This document shows positions 1 through 7,478 of a stretch of DNA of 64,000 bases, in pieces. How positions within the stretch are numbered: position 1 is the stretch's first letter; the number at the start of each line of letters is the position of its first letter. The stretch comes from Terrimonas pollutisoli (GTDB taxonomy: Bacteria; Bacteroidota; Bacteroidia; Chitinophagales; Chitinophagaceae), in NCBI RefSeq assembly GCF_029360765.1, contig NZ_JARKNA010000013.1, forward strand, positions 1 to 64,000, read 5' to 3'. The notes under the pieces were generated by a model. The model saw only the letters and a program-made list of their open reading frames with translations, searched no databases and was not told where the DNA came from. A program made the position numbers and the translations under genes.

Positions 1-68
1 TTAAGCAAGTCGAGTATTTGCTGATTGTTTCGCCTGATACGAGACGACTTATTGGTAATTTGCTCCAT
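1..68 (-). CDS. Start of an ORF, possible IS66 accessory (TnpA-like) protein, partial
   Basis: An ATG at 68 opens a frame of 22 codons that is still open at base 1. The visible peptide starts MEQITNKSSRIRRNNQ and continues with QILDLL. A basic N-terminus followed by a helix of the form QxILDLL resembles the start of the helix-turn-helix accessory proteins of IS66 elements, but 22 residues are too few for a family call. The call rests mostly on its place just inside the GTAAGC end. Confidence 0.35.
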   Translation of the reverse strand, partial: MEQITNKSSRIRRNNQQILDLL

Positions 69-127
69 GAGAGCAAATCTATTTGAAGTAAGGTTTGAAA
101 ACTATGTGTAGTTAGTCGTGTGCTTAC
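1..127 (-). mobile_element. Possible end of an IS66-type insertion sequence
   Basis: Read on the minus strand, the segment begins at 127 with GTAAGCACACGACTAACTAC; IS66-family terminal repeats usually begin GTAAGC. About 60 bases further in, a coding frame opens at 68 and runs off the left edge, which matches the IS66 order of terminal repeat, short leader, then first accessory gene. The other end is outside the window, so neither the paired inverted repeat nor the 8-bp target duplication (which would include 128-135 here) can be checked. Inference from end sequence and layout only. Confidence 0.4.
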
Positions 128-204
128 GCTGCAGCAACTACAATCATTCAAATCCCCAGCGTATTAAAATGTATTATGTAGACCGTTTATAAACATATTA
201 TTCC

Positions 205-250
205 TCTCGTACCGCTTTACATAGGAACCTCGCTGTTAGAGGTAGTATAA
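205..250 (-). repeat. attC-like half site downstream of the MBL-fold gene
   Basis: On the minus strand, directly after the MBL-fold gene, lies CTAAC followed by a GC-richer stretch that contains the 17-mer TCCTATGTAAAGCGGTA (plus-strand copy at 210-226). The same 17-mer lies downstream of the next gene at 1151-1167. It has the position and CTAAC/GTTAG core of one half of an integron attC site, but I see no clear matching second half before the IS-like end at 127. The second half may have been lost when the IS inserted. Confidence 0.4.
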
Positions 251-1114
251 TTATTTGCTCTTCATTTCTATTTTTACAACTTTCTCCGCAACTTTTGGAA
301 ACTTAGAAAAAATTAGCGCATCATGTCCCGGAATAATAAGTGCACTATCGGATACTAATCGTTTCATTCTTACCATAGAATTTACATATCCTTTTGGATC
401 AAATGTTAGTGGAATTGGAAGTAAATGCTCCAGGTTATAATAATACCAAATATTATCAGACGCTATAATTGTATTTCCTGATGTTCCTTTTACCAGAATA
501 TACTGGGACTCATACGTGTGCCTTGATCCTATAAAGACCTTTATGCCTGGAATGATTTCAATGCTGTCACCTTTCACTAAAGTTAATTTGCCATCTATAC
601 TTTTTTGAATAAGTTTATTGACATCTTTTTTATTTAGCCCGGTCGTGAACCCATTCTTTTGCCAAGCTGCATTAACAAAGTAGTCAAAATCGTCTTTCTG
701 CATCCATACCATAGCATTTGGAAAAAGATCAATTCCACCTATGTGGTCAAAATGCGGATGCGTTACAATTAAATCAGTAATGTCCTCTGGGGTTATATTA
801 ATTTTTTGTAGAACAATATCCGGCCTTACATAATCACTAAAAAAAGGATATTGAGCGGTGTCAGTAAATCCTGCATCAATCAAAACTATTCTTCCGTTGT
901 TCCCTTTAAGCAACCACACCATCGCACATCCGGTTATGCTATCATTTCCTGTCGCACCTACGGCGATTTGAGAAACGGGCATTTTATTGTATCCCGTGTA
1001 TGCAAGCGCAAAAATATTATACGTATTGTCTTGTCCGAAGGAATTAAAATGAAAAACTGTGAGTAACAGAACTGTTATCAACTTAAATGTCCCAAGAGAT
1101 TTAACCTTTCTCAT
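251..1114 (-). CDS. Secreted metallo-beta-lactamase-fold hydrolase, lactonase-like
   Basis: This 287-residue protein starts with a basic stretch and hydrophobic segment (residues 3-27) ending in FGQ, a likely signal peptide. The metal-binding motif THPHFDH is at 118-124, followed by His199 (SRHTYE), Asp220 (ASDN) and His264 (PGHD), which together give the HxHxDH...H...D...H set of a two-metal MBL enzyme. The layout resembles N-acyl-homoserine-lactone lactonases more than beta-lactamases, but the substrate cannot be read from sequence. It is the leftmost of five same-strand genes separated by attC-like repeats; its start lies 37 bases past the 17-bp repeat at 1151-1167. Confidence 0.85.
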   Translation of the reverse strand: MRKVKSLGTFKLITVLLLTVFHFNSFGQDNTYNIFALAYTGYNKMPVSQIAVGATGNDSITGCAMVWLLKGNNGRIVLIDAGFTDTAQYPFFSDYVRPDIVLQKINITPEDITDLIVTHPHFDHIGGIDLFPNAMVWMQKDDFDYFVNAAWQKNGFTTGLNKKDVNKLIQKSIDGKLTLVKGDSIEIIPGIKVFIGSRHTYESQYILVKGTSGNTIIASDNIWYYYNLEHLLPIPLTFDPKGYVNSMVRMKRLVSDSALIIPGHDALIFSKFPKVAEKVVKIEMKSK

Positions 1115-1150
1115 ATGCAGTGTTTTTTATGTCAGGAGGTCAAATGGTAT

Positions 1151-1186
1151 TACCGCTTTACATAGGATACTTTTGTTGGCAGTAGT
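1151..1186 (-). repeat. attC-like half site between cassettes
   Basis: The short spacer between two genes contains TACCGCTTTACATAGGA (1151-1167), identical to 210-226, followed on the plus strand by GTTGGCAGTAG (1175-1185). GTTGGCAG also ends the arm at 2193-2216 when read on the minus strand. The spacer is only 78 bases long and I see no second arm, so this is a degenerate or half site. Confidence 0.45.
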
Positions 1187-1192
1187 GTTACT

Positions 1193-2149
1193 CTACCTGC
1201 CATGTGGTACCATGTCTGGAAGCTTCTTATTATCACGTACATAGTAGTCAAAGTGCTTTTTCATCTCGGCTAATCTTTCATCACGAAATTCTGTTATTCC
1301 GTGGTCTGCTCCTTCGTAAAGTATAAATCTTGTTGGGTGCTTGTATTGATATAACTTATTGACCAACTCTAATGATTCAGAAGGAAGAACTCTCCAGTCT
1401 GAGCTGCCATGCATAATTAAAAGAGGTGTTTTGTTACATATTTTATCAGCCCAAAATACTGCAGACCTTTCTTTCAACTCAATCTCTTTGTGTGCCCAAT
1501 AATTTGGAACAAGTTGGCTAAAGACATTTTTCTCCATTTCTGGTCGGCTTGATATATTATTAAAGGCATTTGCTAATCCTGCAGTTACAACCGCTGCTTT
1601 GAATACACAAGTTTTCTTTAGTGCTAAATATGTCATCATACCACCTCGGCTAGTTCCTTCAATACCAATTCTTGATGTGTCAGCATTCGGTATTTGACCA
1701 AGCACTGGAATTAAGTTGAGTACATCATTAATGTCTTTTCCACCGAATTCTTCAATCCCATCTCCGCCATCATTCCCCCTGAATTGACTTGCTATTATGA
1801 TGTAATCCCAACTCGCCAACACACCAAGAAATCGTCCAATACCCAATAGACTCCATTGCCCAAAGTCTCTGCTTCCACCACGATTTGATATTATACAAGG
1901 ATACTTACCTTCTTTATTTGGCTCAACACTATAGGCTGTAACCTTTAAGCCGTCGGATAAATAAGTAATTCTATAATATTTTAGATTTAAAATTTTGACT
2001 GCTGTTTGCTCGTCAAATCTTTCTTTAATATTTGCTTTTACGCTGTCTGGTAAAACAAATTCTTTTCTCTCGATAATTTTCCCGTCAGTCTGTGAATAAA
2101 CAGAGAATGTCAATCCAAAAATCAGGAATATCAGAATGAAATTTTTCAT
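1193..2149 (-). CDS. Secreted alpha/beta hydrolase, S9 (prolyl oligopeptidase) type
   Basis: The protein has 318 residues with the start placed at MKNFILIF, giving a signal peptide that ends YSQ near residue 20; the frame extends further upstream to 2200 but that part overlaps the attC-like arm. The nucleophile elbow is GTSRGG (165-170, Ser167), with Asp251 in SSDWRV and His283 in ADHGI completing a Ser-Asp-His triad. RGGSRDFG near 90 is a likely oxyanion region. No beta-propeller is present, so it is a short esterase/peptidase-like hydrolase rather than a full dipeptidyl peptidase. Substrate unknown. It is the second gene of the cassette-like cluster. Confidence 0.8.
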   Translation of the reverse strand: MKNFILIFLIFGLTFSVYSQTDGKIIERKEFVLPDSVKANIKERFDEQTAVKILNLKYYRITYLSDGLKVTAYSVEPNKEGKYPCIISNRGGSRDFGQWSLLGIGRFLGVLASWDYIIIASQFRGNDGGDGIEEFGGKDINDVLNLIPVLGQIPNADTSRIGIEGTSRGGMMTYLALKKTCVFKAAVVTAGLANAFNNISSRPEMEKNVFSQLVPNYWAHKEIELKERSAVFWADKICNKTPLLIMHGSSDWRVLPSESLELVNKLYQYKHPTRFILYEGADHGITEFRDERLAEMKKHFDYYVRDNKKLPDMVPHGR

Positions 2150-2192
2150 GTTGATGTTTTTGTTCTTGATAAATATACTACCTAGCAACATT

Positions 2193-2392
2193 ACTGCCAA
2201 CGACCGGGGCTTTGCGTTTGTTCCCGAATTTGAAAAACGTCAGCCCGGATATGTAGCCGAATAAAGATACAGAAGATGAAGATAGATTTATGTCGTTCAT
2301 CTGTGATTCGGTCAGCCGGGACAGAAGTTGAGTAGAGTTCGATCAGGATATGTTCTGAAGCCAGCATAGCAGAAAGCCCCTTTAGCTGCTGG
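2193..2392 (-). repeat. attC-like imperfect inverted repeat, about 200 bases
   Basis: The outer arms are ACTGCCAACGACCGGGGCTT plus TGCG (2193-2216) and GCAGAAAGCCCC plus TTTAGCTGCTGG (2369-2392). GGGGCTTT pairs with AAAGCCCC and the ends carry CAAC/GCTG-type cores. The right arm begins 2 bases from the stop of the lipoprotein gene and the left arm lies 43 bases before the next gene's start, exactly where an attC sits in an integron cassette. Inside, 2303-2328 is nearly identical to 3016-3040 in the next site. Similarity to attC is my inference; the repeat itself is visible. Confidence 0.5.
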
Positions 2393-2393
2393 T

Positions 2394-2969
2394 TTATATT
2401 TGTTTGAATTCTGTTCCTGTCCATTCGTATTCTTCTGGAATGACATAGGGAACAGTGATGTCGTACCAATTTGTTGAATCGGGTGGATTAACGATCATTA
2501 GGCGACTATCTTTTCTGAAACTGTAGCCAATACCTGATGGTAGTCCGTTGTAGACTTTCCCTGTCTTTAAATCTACAACAGCACTTAGTTTGCAAGGTGA
2601 ACCACAGCCCCAAAAAACGAAGCAATAATGTCCGGCGAAATTTGTTCCATTTTCTTTTACGAAGTCTGTTGTAACTGTGATGTACATTTTCTTGAATTCA
2701 TAAGTCGAAAAGTCTAGTTTTTTGTCAAAATTGATGTCAGTGGGCTGCACGGAAAAGTCCGTGAAAGCAAGGGGTCTGTATTTCACCAATGTGTCATTCG
2801 ATCGTCCGTCTTTGACTAAAATAGTGTCAGAAGTCTTGTATAAAGTGTCGCTGTCTTTAAAGTCCTTTGATGTTGCCGCGTCTACCGGAGTCGATGCCGA
2901 CTTGTCTTGATTACAAGAAAGGAAAAAAGTCGCGATCGAGAATAATACCGTCTTTAGGATTGTACGCAT
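2394..2969 (-). CDS. Lipoprotein of unknown function
   Basis: This 191-residue protein has a lipoprotein signal: basic start, hydrophobic stretch, and FLSC lipobox with Cys at residue 19, followed by NQDKS. The rest is soluble and polar with a cysteine pair in the motif WGCGSPCKL near residue 125 and a C-terminal VIPEEYEWTG. I do not recognise a named domain. It ends 2 bases from one attC-like repeat and starts 8 bases from another, so it forms a textbook-sized single-gene cassette if the repeats are attC sites. Confidence 0.65.
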   Translation of the reverse strand: MRTILKTVLFSIATFFLSCNQDKSASTPVDAATSKDFKDSDTLYKTSDTILVKDGRSNDTLVKYRPLAFTDFSVQPTDINFDKKLDFSTYEFKKMYITVTTDFVKENGTNFAGHYCFVFWGCGSPCKLSAVVDLKTGKVYNGLPSGIGYSFRKDSRLMIVNPPDSTNWYDITVPYVIPEEYEWTGTEFKQI

Positions 2970-2977
2970 AAAACTTG

Positions 2978-3180
2978 CAGCTAACGGCCAGAGCTTGGCG
3001 AAGTGGCGGTATTCCGTGATTCGTCAGCCGGGACAAAAGTAAAAATTGAAATTCGACTGTTGAAAGTTTATTCTAAAGCTGAATAGAATTGGGTCAGATG
3101 GAACTGGTGATGATAAGCGATATGAAGATGGGATTTCCCCACGTCGCCCCGCCATTTTGCCAAACTCCCTGTTATCGGCT
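2978..3180 (-). repeat. attC-like imperfect inverted repeat, about 200 bases
   Basis: This is the clearest of the sites. Left arm 2978-3010 contains GCTAACGG, then TTGGCGAAGTGGCGG; right arm 3149-3179 contains CCGCCATTTTGCCAA, then GTTATCGGC. The inner 15-mers match as inverted repeats at 13 of 15 positions and the outer TAAC/GTTA cores pair, with unpaired bases between them as in attC hairpins. The 3016-3040 segment repeats 2303-2328. The downstream gene starts 8 bases past the left end. Confidence 0.55.
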
Positions 3181-3255
3181 TTGCTTTTTTACGGTCACTC
3201 ACCGACAACGTCCCGTCACAAGTCAAGTAAATACTATCCGTTACGTATGTTTTGA

Positions 3256-3837
3256 CTAATGCGGCTTTACATCATCTATTTTGTCGTCCGGCTTCGTCGG
3301 CTCGTAATTCCGAATTATCAACTCATGTAGGGCAGCACCAGACTTTAGAAAAACAGAAGCAGCTTGACGAAAATCTAAGTCATCCTTTAGTTGATTGTCA
3401 TGTCCCTCTGGGTAGTAGTCCCTCAATAATTCAGAATGAGGAATGTTTGAATATCCCAAATGAACAGCCATCGCAGATAATAAAGCCGCTCGTTCAATCT
3501 CCCAATTCTTTTCAGAGTTTGCTTGGTTCTTTATTTGCAGAGAAGCGAAATGAGTCCGCCATGCCTGTATCACTTGGGGGACATCTTCGAACACCACCTC
3601 AATCTGATTTAAGCCTCTTACAAAATCGTAGTGGACAGGATGCCCTCTTAATGAAAATAGTAACAGGAAAAGACTACGTTTAGCGTCGTCTTTCTTTTGC
3701 TCTTTATTTAATTGTCTGCCGACTTTAACAGCATCTATTGGGGAATAGATTGAACGATAGATAAAATAAGCAGTAACACATAAAATACCAACATTTGCGA
3801 AACCAAATGCTATTTCAAAATAATCTTTTGTTGACAT
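3256..3837 (-). CDS. Unknown protein with N-terminal membrane anchor
   Basis: The protein has 193 residues. Residues 8-28 (AFGFANVGILCVTAYFIYRSIY) form one transmembrane segment, followed by a basic/acidic helical region with a leucine-rich patch (SLFLLLFSLRG, near 55) and a soluble remainder. I do not recognise a catalytic motif. It follows the 3866-4390 gene by 28 bases with no repeat between them, so the two probably form a two-gene unit, perhaps sensor/effector or partner proteins. Located in the cassette-like cluster. Confidence 0.6.
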   Translation of the reverse strand: MSTKDYFEIAFGFANVGILCVTAYFIYRSIYSPIDAVKVGRQLNKEQKKDDAKRSLFLLLFSLRGHPVHYDFVRGLNQIEVVFEDVPQVIQAWRTHFASLQIKNQANSEKNWEIERAALLSAMAVHLGYSNIPHSELLRDYYPEGHDNQLKDDLDFRQAASVFLKSGAALHELIIRNYEPTKPDDKIDDVKPH

Positions 3838-3865
3838 GAACGCTGAGTTATTAAATGATAATGAT

Positions 3866-4390
3866 TTAATCTTTGGGAGGCCCGTTGAAGTTGAGTTTAT
3901 ATCTAATGTAGGCCGACCTTATATGCTTTTCAGAGTTTTCAACCGTTGGGTTTTGAGTGTAGAATTTTTGGAGTGTAAGAGTACTCTTGTTATTCTTAAT
4001 ATACCAGTTAAAATCAGGTATTGCGGATTTTATCGTAGCAACCGCAGTTAGCATAAAATCTGGATGGTCTGAACTATTCAAATCGTTATCCCAATAATAG
4101 TCGCTACAGGTTCTAAATTCATACATGGGTTCTTTGGTGTCATAGTTCATTACCCTAAAGAATAGTTGAACCTGAAAATATGTCTTTCCGTCTTGTCCAA
4201 TAAAAATCGGCGTGCATCCATGTTGGGGGATGAATTGTTGCCCTAAGTGCATTTCAGGAAATGTGTTTATTACAATCCTTGTATGTTTTGGTTGTTGGTC
4301 TGCCATTTTAAATAATTTGTAATTGTCAAGCCAATAGTAAATGTGTCGCCTATCAGAATGTTGAATAGAATCCCTCATCTTGTTTAGCAT
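3866..4390 (-). CDS. Unknown soluble protein
   Basis: The protein has 174 residues from the ATG at 4390. The frame stays open to a GTG at 4402, and an ATG at 4306 (MADQQPK) preceded by an A/T-rich stretch is another possible start. The body contains FFRVMNYDTKEPMYEF and a tyrosine/tryptophan-rich CSDYYWDN segment. There is no signal peptide or membrane segment. I recognise no family. The 4390 start lies two bases after GTTGGTGGCA, which resembles the terminal core of the attC-like repeats. Confidence 0.55.
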   Translation of the reverse strand: MLNKMRDSIQHSDRRHIYYWLDNYKLFKMADQQPKHTRIVINTFPEMHLGQQFIPQHGCTPIFIGQDGKTYFQVQLFFRVMNYDTKEPMYEFRTCSDYYWDNDLNSSDHPDFMLTAVATIKSAIPDFNWYIKNNKSTLTLQKFYTQNPTVENSEKHIRSAYIRYKLNFNGPPKD

Positions 4391-4392
4391 TG

Positions 4393-4545
4393 CCACCAAC
4401 ACGTAAATTTATGGCACTCAAACCTACCTTTCAAGAAAACGACCTTTGATTTTCAAATCTTTGATCTTCGCCATTTCAATTGTTATTGTACCAATCCACC
4501 ATTCGCCATTTTAATTGTTCAGTACCCATTATAACCTGTTATGGC
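4393..4545 (-). repeat. Weak attC-like repeat at the right edge of the accessory cluster
   Basis: On the minus strand, GCCATAACAGGTTATAATGG (starting near 4544) is followed about 120 bases later by TGCCATAAATTTAC and then GTGTTGGTGGC at the start of the next gene. The arms pair only partly, so this is a weaker candidate than 2978-3180. It marks the point where the cassette-like genes end and core sequence (aconitase) begins. No integrase gene is visible to its right. Confidence 0.3.
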
Positions 4546-4572
4546 TATAGTGAAAAATGCTGCATTGCAAAT

Positions 4573-4604
4573 AAAAAGTCCCTCCGCTTTGGCGAAAGGA
4601 CTTT
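4573..4604 (-). terminator. Rho-independent terminator-like hairpin downstream of aconitase
   Basis: AAAGTCC (4575-4581) pairs with GGACTTT (4598-4604), with further pairing of CGC/GCG inside; on the minus strand it is followed by TTTTTATT. It lies 79 bases past the aconitase stop. The segment between it and the stop contains CCTTCGCCAGGCTCAGGATG, a common dispersed repeat type in bacteria. Confidence 0.6.
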
Positions 4605-4682
4605 CTATTGTCAAGATTCGGGGTTTTCGTTTTATCTGCGCTTCGATTAGCTATCCTTCGCCAGGCTCAGGATGACAATTTT

Positions 4683-6950
4683 TTATTTCGCAAACTGTGC
4701 TCTTATCACATTCAACGCACCACCTGCTTTAAACCATTCAATCTGCTGTTCATTATAGGTGTGGTTTGCTTCAATATATTCGCTGGTACCGTCAAGATGT
4801 TTGAGCTCGATACGCAAAGGTTTGCCGGGAGCAAACTCCGTCAATCCTTCAATATCGATATTATCATCTTCCAGTATTTTATCATAATCTTCCTTGTTGG
4901 CAAACGTGAGAGCCAGCATGCCCTGTTTCTTCAGGTTTGTTTCATGTATACGGGCAAAACTTCTTACCAGGATAGCCCTTACTCCCAGGTGTCGTGGTTC
5001 CATCGCCGCATGTTCACGGGATGAACCTTCACCATAGTTTTCATCTCCTACAACGATGCTTCCAATATTGGCGGCTTTATAAGCACGGGCCGTAGCGGGT
5101 ACAGGTCCATACTCACCCGTCAATTGATTTTTTACAGAATCCGTACTATCGTTAAAATAGTTGATAGCACCGATCAGCATATTATTGCTGATATTATCCA
5201 GGTGACCACGGTATTTCAACCACGGACCTGCCATGGAAATATGGTCAGTCGTACATTTTCCCTTTGCCTTGATCAACAATTTTAAATTAAGCAAATCAGT
5301 TCCTTCCCAGGGTGCGAAAGCCGACAACAATTGCAAACGATCACTGTCAGGACTAACCACTACTTTTACCTGGCTGCCATCTTCGGCAGGCGCCTGGTAA
5401 CCGGCATCTTCCACTGCAAAACCTTTGGGCGGTAATTCATATCCTTTTGGTTCAGCCAATAATACTTCCTCACCGTTTGTATTTTTCAATTTATCCGTGA
5501 GAGGATTAAAAGCAATGGTACCGGCAATAGCCATGGCTGTTACCACTTCGGGTGAAGCAACGAATGCATGGGTTGAGGCCAAACCATCATTACGTTTGGC
5601 GAAGTTGCGGTTGAACGAAGTGATGATGGTGTTCTTGCGTTTTGGATCATCAATATGTCTTGCCCACTGACCGATGCAGGGGCCACAGGCATTGGCCAAT
5701 ACCACGCCGCCTACACTTTCAAATGTATCAATGAAACCATCTCTTTCGATAGTAAACCTTACCAACTCACTGCCGGGGGTGATGGTAAATTCAGAATTCG
5801 CTTTTAATCCTTTGCTGACCGCATCTTTCACAATGGAAGCGGAGCGGCTGATATCTTCATATGAAGAATTGGTACAGCTACCAATCAACGCCACTTCCAG
5901 CTTAGCCGGCCAATCATTGGCTTTTACCGCTTCGGCCATTTTGGAAATCGGTGTAGCCAGGTCGGGAGTAAATGGCCCATTCACATAAGGCTCGAGTGTG
6001 TTCAGATCCAGTTCCAATACCTGGTCATAGTATTTCAATGGATCGCCCATCACTTCTTCATCAGGGCGAAGATGATCTTTGATCTTATCGGCCATTGCCG
6101 CTACTTCTTCACGACCGGTCGATTTGAGATAAGCACTCATTTTTTCATCGTAAGCAAACAACGAGCAGGTGGCTCCGATTTCAGCACCCATATTACATAC
6201 GGTGCCTTTCCCGGTTGCGCTCATGCTATCCGCACCTTCCCCAAAATACTCTACAATAGCACCGGTACCGCCTTTTACAGTCAACTGACCAGCCACCCAA
6301 AGAATCACATCTTTTGCTGATGTCCAGCCACTCATTTTACCAGTCAGTTTTACACCAATCACTTTCGGCATTTTCAATTCCCAGGGCAAGCCGGCCATCA
6401 CATCTACTGCATCTGCACCACCCACGCCAATGGCCACCATCCCTAATCCACCGGCATTTGGTGTATGGGAGTCTGTTCCGATCATCATACCGCCAGGGAA
6501 TGCATAATTTTCCAACACTACCTGGTGAATGATACCGGCACCGGGTTTCCAAAAACCGATGCCATATTTATCTGAAATGGAGGCAAGAAAATCATATACT
6601 TCTTTATTCACTTCATTAGCGGTAGCAAGGTCAGCTACAGCACCTGTCTTGGCCTGTATCAGGTGATCGCAATGCACCGTGGAGGGAACAGCTACTTTAC
6701 TGCGGCCGGCCGTGCTGAATTGCAGCAAGGCCATTTGGGCCGTTGCATCCTGCATGGCCACCCTGTCGGGAGCAAAGTCTACATAATCCTTTCCTCTTGT
6801 GTAAGCAGCCTGCGGCAGAGCACCATACAAGTGGGAGTACAAAATTTTCTCGGTTAGCGTCAAAGGTTTACCAAGCAGCTGGCGTGCAGCAGACACTTTG
6901 CCCGGCATTTCATCATAAGTTTTTTTAATGAGATCGAGGTCGAATACCAT
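4683..6950 (-). CDS. acn: Aconitate hydratase
   Basis: The 755-residue enzyme interconverts citrate and isocitrate in the TCA cycle through a [4Fe-4S] cluster. The cluster cysteines are in GSCTNSS (near 357) and ACGPCIG (near 421 and 424). GTDSHTPNAGGLG near 160 and the C-terminal swivel-domain motif GDENYGEGSSREHAAMEPR are diagnostic. Length and motifs fit the mitochondrial-type (ACO2-like) aconitase common in Bacteroidota rather than AcnB. It is a single gene with its own terminator at 4573-4604; the small PspC gene is divergent upstream. Confidence 0.97.
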   Translation of the reverse strand: MVFDLDLIKKTYDEMPGKVSAARQLLGKPLTLTEKILYSHLYGALPQAAYTRGKDYVDFAPDRVAMQDATAQMALLQFSTAGRSKVAVPSTVHCDHLIQAKTGAVADLATANEVNKEVYDFLASISDKYGIGFWKPGAGIIHQVVLENYAFPGGMMIGTDSHTPNAGGLGMVAIGVGGADAVDVMAGLPWELKMPKVIGVKLTGKMSGWTSAKDVILWVAGQLTVKGGTGAIVEYFGEGADSMSATGKGTVCNMGAEIGATCSLFAYDEKMSAYLKSTGREEVAAMADKIKDHLRPDEEVMGDPLKYYDQVLELDLNTLEPYVNGPFTPDLATPISKMAEAVKANDWPAKLEVALIGSCTNSSYEDISRSASIVKDAVSKGLKANSEFTITPGSELVRFTIERDGFIDTFESVGGVVLANACGPCIGQWARHIDDPKRKNTIITSFNRNFAKRNDGLASTHAFVASPEVVTAMAIAGTIAFNPLTDKLKNTNGEEVLLAEPKGYELPPKGFAVEDAGYQAPAEDGSQVKVVVSPDSDRLQLLSAFAPWEGTDLLNLKLLIKAKGKCTTDHISMAGPWLKYRGHLDNISNNMLIGAINYFNDSTDSVKNQLTGEYGPVPATARAYKAANIGSIVVGDENYGEGSSREHAAMEPRHLGVRAILVRSFARIHETNLKKQGMLALTFANKEDYDKILEDDNIDIEGLTEFAPGKPLRIELKHLDGTSEYIEANHTYNEQQIEWFKAGGALNVIRAQFAK

Positions 6951-7140
6951 TGAGAATAGTTTGAGGTTTGAATGTCAAATTGCGACCACGGTCGATGGAC
7001 AACGGACCACAGCATTGGATATTGCTGTCGACTATAGACTGCCGACTATGGACTCTTTTTAAAGTGCAGCGAATTTACGATAAAACAATCTTTTTTCCGG
7101 CTTGATTGGTCGCTTTGCAAGGATTTTTTAAATTTACAAT

Positions 7141-7362
7141 ATGAACAGGTTCAAAAGCTTTGTAGAATGGAATGCCTTTGGCGTTTGTTCAGCCATCGGC
7201 GACAAGATAGGTATTGCCCCCAGCCGCATCCGCCAGTATTTTATTTATACATCCCTGCTGACAATGGGATCTCCGATCATTATTTATATGATCCTTGCTT
7301 TCTGGAAAAATATACGCAGCTACGTAAAAGCAGCCAGAAGAAATCCGTGGTATTATTTGTAG
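7141..7362 (+). CDS. Small PspC-domain membrane protein
   Basis: The 73-residue protein has the PspC pattern: GVCSAIGDKIGIAPSRIRQY near residues 18-38, then a hydrophobic segment GSPIIIYMILAFW at about 43-56. PspC proteins are inner-membrane proteins of the envelope-stress (phage shock) type; Bacteroidota carry many short copies not linked to pspA. It stands alone, divergent from aconitase and convergent with the cysteine desulfurase. Confidence 0.8.
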   Translation: MNRFKSFVEWNAFGVCSAIGDKIGIAPSRIRQYFIYTSLLTMGSPIIIYMILAFWKNIRSYVKAARRNPWYYL

Positions 7363-7377
7363 GGCCGGGAATGGTGT

Positions 7378-7465
7378 ATGGGAAGTGGCTAGTGGGGTAT
7401 TCGAAAGTTTTAAACCCATATCATTTATAGCACATCTCTTACATCCCACTCACCACTAGCCAAGC
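7378..7465. repeat. Imperfect inverted repeat between convergent genes
   Basis: GTGGCTAGTGGG (7385-7396) is matched in inverted form by CCCACTCACCACTAGCCA near 7445-7462. It lies between the ends of the pspC-like gene and the cysteine desulfurase. It looks like one of the degenerate TAGTGG-type dispersed repeats found between genes; it may also work as a weak bidirectional terminator. Confidence 0.4.
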
Positions 7466-7478
7466 CCTATCCCCCTTC

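Noticed and set aside
2191..2469. 92-codon minus-strand ORF within the attC-like region
   Set aside because: It runs across the inverted repeat and into the lipoprotein gene in another frame; composition and lack of start signal argue against a gene.
3252..3683. 143-codon plus-strand ORF
   Set aside because: Opposite strand of the 3256-3837 gene, which has a coherent membrane helix and start; this one has neither.
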